Shown here: positions 47,279 to 58,082 of the stretch, one piece after another
Layout of the letters: every line of letters begins with the position of its first letter
How positions within the stretch are numbered: the first letter of the stretch is position 1
Assembly (NCBI RefSeq): GCF_963675165.1
Contig: NC_087382.1
Coordinates: 3,511,963-3,575,962, forward strand
Reading direction: 5' to 3'
Source: Halichondria panicea
Taxonomy: Eukaryota; Porifera; Demospongiae; Suberitida; Halichondriidae
DNA: 64,000 bases
Position numbers and translations under genes: made by a program
The notes under the pieces: generated by a model
Told to the model about the DNA's origin: nothing
What the model saw: the letters and a program-made list of their open reading frames with translations, nothing else
Database searches by the model: none

Positions 47279-50200
47279 ATGGGACAGTTCCTGTCTGCTG
47301 AGTAAGTGATGGTCTTACAGCCTAACATTTTTATTGCTTTTAAATAGGAAACAGGCCAAGGAGTTACAGTTTGCTGCTTGGACTGGTGATGTCAGGAAAG
47401 TGAAGTCCCTGCTGGAACGTGGGGCCAACCCCAACCCCCCCATCTACTATCCATTACGCATTGCTTGTAAATATGGTAACCTGGAGATAGTGAAGGTACT
47501 TGTTGAGGCTGGAGCAGACACTGGGAGATGGGATGATCGGGGCAGTTCTCCAGTTCATTCTGCAGTCAAGTATTGTCATAAGGAGGTGTTGGTTTACTTG
47601 ATCAGGGATTGCAAGTGCAGCGCTGGTGAGTAGTTTTCCATTCACTAGCAGTTGCTACATAACTCCCCCGGCCAACCCTATATATAGCAATTTTTCACAT
47701 TGCAAATATTTTTGTGGGACTTTAATATCAGTTTAATTTGTAACGAATACGGAATACACGCATGGCTTGGGCTTCTTAATTTTGAATGAGTTGGTTATGT
47801 ACACGAACTATGCGTTCGAGGCCTTGAGGGCCTGGCTTAGGGATGGACATTTAGTTCCTTACAAATGCACCAGTCCTGTAATATTTAAATATTAGTGATA
47901 CCAACATTCACTTGTGTATAGATACCAGGGACAAGAACAACAATACTCCACTCCACTATGCATGCTATTGGGGTCACCTAGATGTGGTGCAGTACTTGGT
48001 GGAGGAGGCCCACTGTGACATCAGTGAGTGTATCATAATTTTGTCTGTCCCTGTGTACACATTTGTTGTTATGAACACTTTCAGATGTACGTAACAACAA
48101 CAACCAGACTGTACTTCATGCAGCCTGCCGTCCCTACCTACCTATAATTGGTGAGTCGAAGTAATTAGAGATTATAGTAACTACATAGCCCTAAAAGTAC
48201 TTGTTTGTAACAAACCAGAAATAAAAGTATATGCATGTAATAGATATAGCATGGGAGACCGAGTGTTTTATGGAATATACAGGTACAAGCATAAGGGTGA
48301 AGCTCCGAGGGCGAGTTGCTTGCATATTTCAATAAAACACGAGGATTCTCATGTTATAATATTATGCAGGACGACCCCTTACCAAAACGTGTAATAAGAA
48401 CACGGAAGGAACTGTATGACTTTTATTACATCCTTGTAACCTATATAAAATTATAAGATCCTTACAATACAGTGCATGTATTATTATAACCAACTGCATT
48501 CCCGTTCTATATTATTGCAATCCCAACTTTAGATTTATTTTGGTCTAAAGGAGGTTCCGATCAGCTTGCAGTGGTGAAGTACTTGGTTGAGAAGGCTAAC
48601 TGTGACATCAGTGAGTTTATTTAAATGTAATGTGTATACAATCTCTTGATCATTAACATGCACATGCAGATGCAACTAATGATCAAGGCAGGACACCCCT
48701 TGACCTAGCTACATGTAAAGATAATGATTACAAGGACGTTGTTGACTACCTCAAGACTCGACAAGAATCATCTAGACAACCAGGCAAGTTATGAAAACAT
48801 TTCACCGGCATCCTAAATAATTGACATAGCTATACATTATAAAGAAATTAGTGATGTGCATAATGTTATGTTTACACGACTCAACAACTGTTACTCATGG
48901 CAACCAGGCACGACGTTATGAACATATTTAACCGAAATTGTTATCACGAGGAATTCCTAGTAAATTGTTATCTAAGTACATTTTCCTCAATGAAGTAAAA
49001 AATGTCATGCCAGCAAAGGCTTCGCCATGCATACAGTAATTATAACTATACTTTACCATAGCTATATATAATTTTATAGTCAGTCACATTTACTTCCTTG
49101 TACATTCATGCAGGAAAAGATGGTGTTGGGAGTCAAACAGCTGTTCCACTCACACAAGACGAGGCTGATGCTCTGCAGAAGCTTCTCGAGGGAGCACAAG
49201 TCACCATTGGTCATCCCATTGTTGCTGGCACAACCACTCTGGAGGATGTTCAGCAGCTGCTTACTCAGAGAGGACTGGAGATTATGGCCGGCAACCTCAG
49301 GACAAGACTCAGACAAAGTAAAATTTAGATATAAACACGATTTAGCACTTTTTTAACAGTCATAAAAACGCAGCCTCTAACTCTGCTTTGCCATCCCAGT
49401 GCAGTATTAAAATACGCGATTTTGGCTAACTATAGGTGTTCTGTCACATGATCTCTATAGCCTCATGTACAGCCTGTCATTTGTACAGCGTGACCAGTTT
49501 TTTACCTGGCTACATTTGATTCTGTTCATAAAAGTAACTTAAAGCACTTTACTGAATTAAGTAGCATGCATCTCTTGACTCCTTTTTTCAATAATTCATG
49601 AACAAATAATTTTTCATATGATCAAAGTAACTTAATCTCTACTAATCTCCATAATTATAGTTATGACTGAGCAACAAAGAAACCTCGAGATACTCAACAA
49701 TCTAATGACAGATGAAGACACTATCGATATTAGCTACCCAAGGCTATTTCTTGTTGGGCCGCCATCTGTTGGCAAGACGACCACACTCAATCGACTGCTG
49801 GGGGAGTTTGAGAACATTGACTCTGCTGGAGACAAAGCCAAGCTTAGAAGCACACTGCTTGCTAACTGCAAACAAATACTTGCCTTCGTTAATGAAAACA
49901 CAGCAAAATGGTTGTCATCCAAAGATGTTGACGAAGAAACAAAGCTCTTGTTTGGCTACTTGCGTGAGTCTGAAACCACTCCTAACAAAAAGATAAGCAT
50001 CGCAACCTCACCTGATTCTCCTGTATTAATACGCATGCTAAGAACTCTGTTTAAATATACTTCACAATTATTTTCTGAAGAAAGCAGATCACCACTACAC
50101 CAAGCCACAGCTGCTCAGCGTACAACAATGAGTCATCAAAGAAGCAAACTATTACCGATAAAATCAGAATTACAACAGCTAATAAAAAATGCGGATTATT

Positions 50201-53200
50201 CCAAAATGGCCGATTTCCTTGGCGATATTTTACTGAACATACACGATATCGGAGGTCAGCCAGGCTTCTTGGAAATGCTACCAGCCCTGAGCACTGGTCC
50301 GGCCATGTATCTAGTGTTCTTAGATCTCAGTAAGGAACTTGACAAGCTGTACAAAATACCTTTCAGTCGAGATGGTATGGAAATTATTCCCTTCAATTCT
50401 GTTCACACTACAGAAGCCACAATCTCTCAAATCCTCACCTCTATTGCCAGTGTCCATTGCATCTCAAGAGATCCCACTCCTCTTATTGATATTGGCAGAG
50501 CTAGTGATGCTCTTAACGATAGAATTAAAACATTTAAACAAGTTAAACCGGTAGCAGCCTTGATAGGCACACACAAAGACAAGCTGACTGACCCCGAGAG
50601 ACAAATCATCGAGAAAAATGAGGCACTTAAAAAAATTATCAAAAAATTCCCTGAAATTATTATTTCTCCAGGATCACAAGAGCAGAATATTGAGCACAGC
50701 GAACCTCTAGACGGAGCCCGTACACAATTAGATTCAAAATCTTGTTTCTTCTCAGTTGATAACCTCAATGGAACTGAAGTGTCTGACATCGGCCCCGTTC
50801 GTAATTTCTTAAGTCGAATAATTTTGTCTCGTTTCAAAAATGCTTCTCTTCCAATTCGACCGAAATGGCTTATCTTTGGGTTGCTTCTTCGAAAACAATT
50901 TCAAATAGCTACAATTGAAGAATGCTTTGAATTAGGAGAAATGCTAGAAATGCAGAAAGAAGAAGTAAAAGTGTGTCTCTGGTATCTTCACAACTGTGTT
51001 GGTACGATCCTCCATTACACCAACGTACCTGGTGATGACGTACCTGATGTTGACAGTTGGCTCAAAGGTCATGTGATCTGCACTCTTCAAGCTATCTTTG
51101 ATAGCATCAGCCAGTTTATTCTCCTTTCTATGCGAACGCTTCACTCAGGAGGTCCAGTTACCGACTATGAGCAAGCCGAGTTGGTTAAGAAGGGACAGTT
51201 CTCGATCAAATCCATTGAGATGTGTTGCAGAAACGTGGAAATTTCTGAACTCATTCCCGCAAAGCATCTCATTAAGTTATTGGAGCACGTCAAACTTCTG
51301 TCCCCGATATCTCATAAGGATAAATCATCAGCGGAAGTTGTTCGCACTACCTACTTAATGCCAGCTGTTTTGGAGTGTGCTTCACGAGAGGAGCTGGTGA
51401 ACCCACCTCCACCAGACACCAACAACCCAGAACCACTCCACATCACGTTCAGCTTTGGTTACGTACCAACAGGAGTCTTCTGTGGGCTCATCACTCGACT
51501 AGTTTCCCAAGGCCGCCATGGAATACTCGGATTGACGTGGAAGTTGGTGGAAGATGGTGTCAAGAGAAACTGCGTCTCTTTTCTGATTGCGAAATCAAAT
51601 AAGATAACGTTAATATCGCATGAAAGAAGTTACGAAATACGAGTTACTCGAAATCACGCCCGTCTCTCCCTGCACGACCTTTGCACCTATGTTCTCTCGG
51701 TAGTTCTCTACACTCTCACGAGCATGTACAAGCAGCTAGTCCCACAAGTGGCGTTCCAGTGCCCATGTCCTGGTCACAGCTCAAGCAGGGATAGAAATTC
51801 CTTGTGTATTCTGACAGAAGATGTATGGATTCAGTTTCTGTGTGGCAGTAATCCCGTTACCTTGAGGAAGGAGCAGACAGTTTGGCTTGGAAAGGTGTGT
51901 GTACAGTTAGCGTACGTAGAATTATGTTCATGTGTTCTTGCGGTGCTATTTGTAGTGTGTCAATCTTATAATTAGTCACGATAATGTTTCCATTCATTCT
52001 ACAGACCAAGAAGGTTGGTGAGGAAGCTGAACTAGAGGTGCTAAAGTTTTCTAAGGATAGTTTCTCCTTTCACTGGATCAAAGAGGGTCAGATCAAGACA
52101 ACTGACGATCGGCCCAACACTCTGAGTTTCCCGAGTGTGAAAGAGGAGGACTTTGGTCACTACCAGTGTGAGGTGAAGGATGCAGCTGCTGGGAAAGTGC
52201 TCCTCACTCTCTACACAGCTCTCTACAAAGAGGAGCCAAGTCAGTTATCATTGCATGTATGCCGCACTTACGTTCCATCTTTTAACGTTTTTTTTTGCTG
52301 CAGGCGAATTCTCTACTGAAAAGAATGAAGAGCCAAAAAGCAATGACACTAAATCTATTGTAAAGACGCCATCATCAGGTTTGATTGTTTCTACGAAGTA
52401 TTCTACAAACACTGTTGTTCACTGATCACTCTTATAGATGAGGGGTCCCTGTCATCAGAAAGTCTCCAATACTCAGCAGCTCCAGTCCAGAGAATAGGAA
52501 CTCCATTATCATCATCAGCTTGTGGTGACAGTCAAGTCCGTAATAGAAGAGGTATTATGATATGTTATTATGGTTATTCCATTGTTTGTGCCATAATCAC
52601 TGTTTGCCCCTCTACAGGACCACCTGCTAATCGAGTCACTCTCCAAGAACTAATGTGGCGATACAAACTGACTGACGAGCAGCTCAACAGTGAAATAAGG
52701 AACTTCAATTTTTCCTACCTGGCCATATATTTCAATGATGTGGAACTTTATTCGAATGCCATGAGACTAGCTCCTGCTGAACAAGCTGACGTGAATATGC
52801 TATACTATAGCAAAGGAACTCAAGTAGCCATGATGAAGTGTTTGAAAATCTGGAAAGAACGCAATTCTTCTCAAGCAACTTACAAAGCTCTATTGGATAT
52901 TACACTGAGTTTGGGGAAAGGAGACACAGCTGATAAAATCTGTCGGCAATTGACCCAACGTAAGTACATGTGTATCAGTGCCCCTCCCCCTTTTCCTCGC
53001 CCCTCTAACAAGCAACTGAGCCGGTAGCTATCCGACTCATGCATGTAACTGAACTCACACCAGAGAACTATTTCATAATGAGTATACATAGGAATGACAG
53101 TCACAGTGCAATTGTGTGTGTTTTCAATTATTGCACAAATTATCTCAGCTAGTGCACTGTTGCTATGACAACCTATAGTTTATCAAAATGATCTACATAT

Positions 53201-53238
53201 TGTTTCTATATTATTGTACAGATCGTACACTGGACTGA
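47279..53238 (+). CDS. ANK - Roc GTPase - COR - Ig-like - Death protein, copy 4 (1293 aa, open)
   Basis: Exons: 47279-47301, 47348-47625, 47922-48023, 48085-48150, 48533-48610, 48670-48783, 49114-49317, 49661-51894, 52005-52239, 52304-52378, 52438-52551, 52618-52959, 53222-53238; 3882 nt, no internal stop. The start is MGQFLSAE, again fitting Gly2/Ser6 of the myristoylation pattern although residues 4-5 differ from copy 1. GPPSVGKT, DIGGQ and THKD mark an intact Roc. COR carries a small insertion (GDDVPDVDSW). The COR tail and Death exon are of the copy-2 type (FLIAKSNKITL; FNFSYLAIYFNDVELYSNAM). The intron 51,895-52,004 contains a stop, so splicing is required here. Role inferred as for copy 1. 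Confidence 0.85.
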
Positions 53239-53274
53239 TGAAGTGATTACACGTGCAGTGTGTCGGATTGTACA

Positions 53275-54234
53275 CAAAATACTCTAGAAATTGCATGTTA
53301 CATAGATTCACCCCTACTTGATGATCGATTTGATCATACGAAGAAGACTATACTGATTGAACAATAAAATTATAGCCATTTTCATAGATAAAATTACATT
53401 CATATTTTCTCATGCAAATGTACAGTGGAATTGTTAGATCACAATAACAACTATTCAGTAATAACAACTTTTCTGTTACATAATTGTACATGAATAGATT
53501 GTATTATAAAAATAATTATAACATGTACGCCAGAATAACAACTGAAACCAAAAAACAATTATAATATAATTATGAAAGTATATACAATAATAAAACTAGA
53601 CAACGTTCAGACATTGCATGACAGTATCTAAACTGAGAGCAGGCTACAGCCCACAGAGGACAGCCGATACCACCTGCAGAGAAAGAGAAACACTCAATAA
53701 GGTACCACACACTTGGAGGTATGGATATATACACCTCACCTGGTTGTCCAGTGGGGAAGGCCAGGAGTGGAGACACTGGATGGAACAGTTCAGTGGGGAA
53801 AATGGCAACTGGTCTCCGATGATTCAACATGACGACACCAATACGCATTATCAACTACGAAACGGCATGACAACAATTAGCAATGGTAGAGAGGGATGTA
53901 TGTGCTCTCATTATTAACAATGAACTCCCTCCACTCAAGACGGCACTCAGCTTCGTCAACCGTGACTTGACCCTTCTCTAAGGGAATGTTTTGTTAATGG
54001 TAGCTAGCTATAGTTACAATAGCACAGACCTTTCACCTGAAGCTCTCTGTCCTTCTGATTGATTCTCCTCTGAAGTCTGGCATGATCTGTAAAATTGTCC
54101 TGTCAGATATAATCGATAGTGGTATCCATACATAAGTTTCATCTCACCATCATATTAACGTGCTGCAACTGTTGCTTTATATCTGATACTTTTCTCTTCA
54201 GGCTAACCGAGTCAGGAGTCTCAGAGGCGTACCA
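53275..54234. other. Second copy of the unit-linked intergenic block
   Basis: Near-identical to 41,160-42,109. The conserved opposite-strand frames (53,570-53,854 minus; 53,618-53,917 plus) show only a few base changes. No recognised product. Confidence 0.35.
53363..53368 (+). promoter_or_regulatory. Candidate polyadenylation signal, copy 4
   Basis: AATAAA 125 nt after the stop codon in the same context as after copy 3. Confidence 0.5.
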
Positions 54235-56179
54235 ATACACCAACTAGATACGTGTGTTAAAACTATATTCCAGCATCTAGACCAGTATAATTATAGTAAA
54301 CTGACTTTGTTAGATAGCTTGGGACTCCATAATCTGAGCAGCTTGGTGAGCAGCACTGTTCCTAAGACAAGACAAGACACAGGAGGTTCCAGTTGATCAC
54401 AACACTCTCTATGGCAGTAGGAATGAAGGGATATTCTCTAACAGTAGTCTACACTGCACTTACAGGTAGGGTTTTTCCCTATGCAATGTGGCCACCATTG
54501 ATTGTTGTGCCACTGTCTAGTCTACGTCTGTTTCCAAGAGCTCTCTCACTATCTGCAGTCCAAGTTATGCCAAAAGAAAGAAAAAGAAAGGTTCTACTTT
54601 AATAGAAATCTAGTGTAGAACTTACTTTGATAGCCTGTTGCTAGCTAGCTAGCTGTAGAGATGTATTTGTTTATATATCTACCTATATAGCTACTGAGTA
54701 CTGTGCTATTTTACCTCATACCAACACCCACATAACCAGGAGACTCCTGCTGCTGTAGGAGGAGGCTCTGGCTCCACCATTGAGGAGGTACGTCACTGGC
54801 ACACACTTCACACATTGTGTCCACGTAGTCTGCTCTTCGCTCCCACCTTGTTCAGGTATTCGCTCGTTTTCTCATGAATCAGCCGCACTAGGAATGTCCG
54901 TCTGAGCACCACTTTAGTCTAGAGGTTATTGCACAATAAAGAAGCTACTGATAGAGAGGCTGTGAGCAAAGGGAAGGGCAAGGAAAACAATGGGATGGTA
55001 TCGAATTGGGACAAACTAAAGACTGGAGGTATATATTCCAACTATGTTATCAACTGATACTGATCACATGTACTCAGACCATGGACCAGCTCATGGAATG
55101 TGAATGGAATCAGAACGTGGATAAAGGTATCGTTTCCTCTGTCCTCAATAATTACAATTATTAACCAACCGCATTTTATACACTGTGTACAGAATGGTGG
55201 TCTGGAGTACATTGCACGAGAATACCCAGACATATTCTGTGTACAAGAAACCAAGTGTATTGAGAAAGAGCTTCCTATGGTAGGACAGCCACTGTACACA
55301 CACACTCACCCCCCCCACACACACACACCCCCCCACACACACACACTCACACCCCCCCACACACACACACACACACACTCACCCCCCCACACACACACAA
55401 CCCCCCCACACACACACACTCTCACATAACCCCCCCCACACACACACACACTCACCCCCCCCCACACACACACACACACAACCCCCCCCACACACACACA
55501 CACACAGAACCAGCTCGGTATTCCTGGCTACCACGTCTACTGGCACTCCGCAGAGAAGAGGCTACAGCGGTGTGGGGTGAGGCATATTCACCAACTGTTG
55601 TGTGGTTAGTTACAAGTATTGTGCAGGCTGTACTCCAAAGAGAAGCCAATTTCAGTGACCAATGGTTTGGGAATTGAGAAGTTTGATTGTGAGGGTAGGA
55701 TCATCACTGCTGAATATGAGCACTTCTATTTCCTTACATCTTGTAAGTTGGTTCTGATTTATTTAGATTCCTATTGTCACTGTTATGTTGTGCCCTGTGT
55801 ATATAGATGTGCCCAATGCTGGTGATGGCCTCAAGAGGCTCTCGTACAAGCAAGACTGGGATAGGGACCTCAGAGAGTACATGAAGAAACTAGATCTCAG
55901 TCCTTCTCTGTGGGGACCTCAATGTGGCCCATAAAGAGATAGGTACCTTCAGAGTTTGCCTTGACTTTGTGTACATGCATGTATGTATCTACGTGTAGAT
56001 TTAAAGAACCCCAAGACAAACACAAAGACAGCTGGTTTCACGCCCGAGGAGAGACAGGACTTCACAGAGCTACTGGAGGAGGGTTTCGTGGACACCTTCC
56101 GTCACTTGTATCCCGACCTCGCTGGAGCGTACACTTACTAGTCATACCGGTTCAACGCCAAAGCCAAGAACACTGGCTG
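54235..56179 (+). pseudogene. APEX1-like AP endonuclease relic, copy 5
   Basis: Same exon series as copy 2: 54740-54787 (ETPAAV...), a truncated third exon fused to a MITE end (54,940-55,020), the SWNVNGIRTWIK exon, the FCVQETKC exon, GYSGVG out of frame, a [11 protein letters not shown] exon with the shared frameshift before CGDLNVAH, and the last exon with TAG at 56,139-56,141. The last donor is changed (GTTAGT instead of GTGAGT). It shares the deletion into the third exon with copy 2, so units 2 and 5 are closer here. Confidence 0.85.
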
Positions 56180-56318
56180 GTTAGTGCTCCTGCATTACTC
56201 TAGAAATAGAGTGTATCTGTGTTATCATGTCCACGATCCTGCTACTAATACCCAACACATGCACACACTGTCTTAGTTATTCACCACCCCCACCACCCAC
56301 ACACACCACACACACTAG

Positions 56319-57738
56319 ATGACGAGGCAAAGAAGGTAGCCTCACAGGCACAAGCAGACGCTCGCTGGATCATAAGAAACACAAAGCCTTGTCCACATTG
56401 CAGGTACGTTGGAATAGAGTATAGAACAATAATATTTAGAGTTACTGTACATAATTATACGTTTCATTGTTGTCTGATTTCAATATTTCCTTATAGAGCT
56501 CCAATTCAGAAGAACGACGGATGCAATCACATGACTTGTAAACAGGTACGGGCATTATTAGACTGGGAACGGCTGCATCTAGTTCATCTTTTGTTGCCTC
56601 TAGTGTCGCCATGATTTCTGCTGGGTGTGTCTTGATCCCTGGAGTCTACATAACCACAGAACTGGGGGATACTTTACGTAAGTCGTACATTGCCAATTTA
56701 CATTCAAAAACGCTCTTACAACTGATTGTCATCTTTAGCTAGCTATGTGTAGTAGCTTTGCTGTTCTCATAACTTTTTCAGTTCATATTTCACACAAATG
56801 TCACAAATGATATGGGCAACAGATATCAATCTTGTCTATTGACCTAGCTCCCTCCTTTTCCTTCGTAGTGTGAATCGGTACCGTTGCAGTTTTAATTTAT
56901 TCAACAAATACTTTTTTAGAGGCCATTCCATGAAATTCAGTTGTCTATTGACCTCCCTCCCCTTTGTAGCTGTAACCGGTTCACTGCTCAGGAGAAGGCC
57001 AACATGACAGTGGAGATGTCCAGAGGAGACATGGAGGCTGCCTATGTTAAGAAAGCTAAGGAGGACCTTCAGTCGCACACTAAGAGATTCCAGCATTATT
57101 ATGACAGATAAAACAATCATCTACAAAGTCTAGATGTAAGTGGTGGAGCGTGAAAAATCTCTCGACAATTCTAGCAAGTTTAGTTTTGATTTTGATAGCT
57201 AGTTTGAGTCCCCATAACTTGACTTTGGAAGGTCCAATTTCATGTAGGATGCGTTCTGTAGCTCTAAGGGAGGTCTATTTATCAAAATGGGGTGTGTTTA
57301 AATCATGTAGGCCAATTTTTTTTCTCCTTGTCAGATTGAAATGAAGTTGCTTCAAGAGTCGACTGGTAAGATGAGAGAACTGGAAAGACTCGGACTGGCT
57401 CTCGACAAGAAAGGTACGATGTTTGTGCATGTGCATGTATTATAATAGCTGCTTAGTAATATTGAAATATGACCTTAATTTGGAAGTTCGTACTGTACAT
57501 ATAACACTACATATTTTTCTTTATAGTGGCTTGGGTCAAAGGTCAATCTGATGCCACCATTGGGGTGAACTCTCCTCTCACTCCACAAAAGAAAATCAGT
57601 GTTTTCACAACTGGAGAAGCGAAAAACTTTTTCGACGATATTTTCCGAATTCCCCTCGGCTTTGGACCAGACGTTCCCGACCAAACGGATGGAGAGAGGC
57701 GCTTCCGTTTGATTGGTCTATTGAATCCCGATTATTGA
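56319..57738 (+). pseudogene. ANKIB1-like RBR ligase C-terminal relic, copy 5
   Basis: RING2 exons are intact (CPHC, GCNHMTC, CRHDFCWVCLDPW). The Ariadne exon has TAC to TAA (GACAGATAAAAC, about 57,107). An internal deletion joins the sixth exon (DDIFRI) directly to the proline-rich end of the seventh (PLGFGPDVPDQ), removing the helix around ARRILSASY. The frame ends NPDY. Confidence 0.8.
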
Positions 57739-58082
57739 AGGGGCGGGGAAATTACAAAGCCACTAAACAGCATTTCATCTCATTTCCATGTTTTGTACTG
57801 AAAATCATCATTAAATACGGAAAAATAAGCTGATTAATACTGAAGAGAAAAGTCTCTACTTGGAGGCTCTGATGTACATGTATATACCCTATGATTTATT
57901 CATGAACATGCATGCAGTCACATGTGTAATGGAATTCCCCTTACACACAATAGAGGGTGTGTCTGGCATGTCTGTGGTGAGGGTATTCATATCATTCCAA
58001 GAATACCAGCTAGTGAATATAATCAGTGAACCAATTCTCTGCAGTCTACACACATCTCTGAGTTCCTAGCAGAAACTATAAT
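57739..58082 (+). promoter_or_regulatory. 5' flank of ANK-Roco copy 5 (rearranged)
   Basis: The C-run found upstream of copies 1, 2 and 4 is missing; about 130 bp of unrelated DNA (57,739-57,870) replaces it. From about 57,880 the conserved block to the start codon is present once. Confidence 0.4.
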
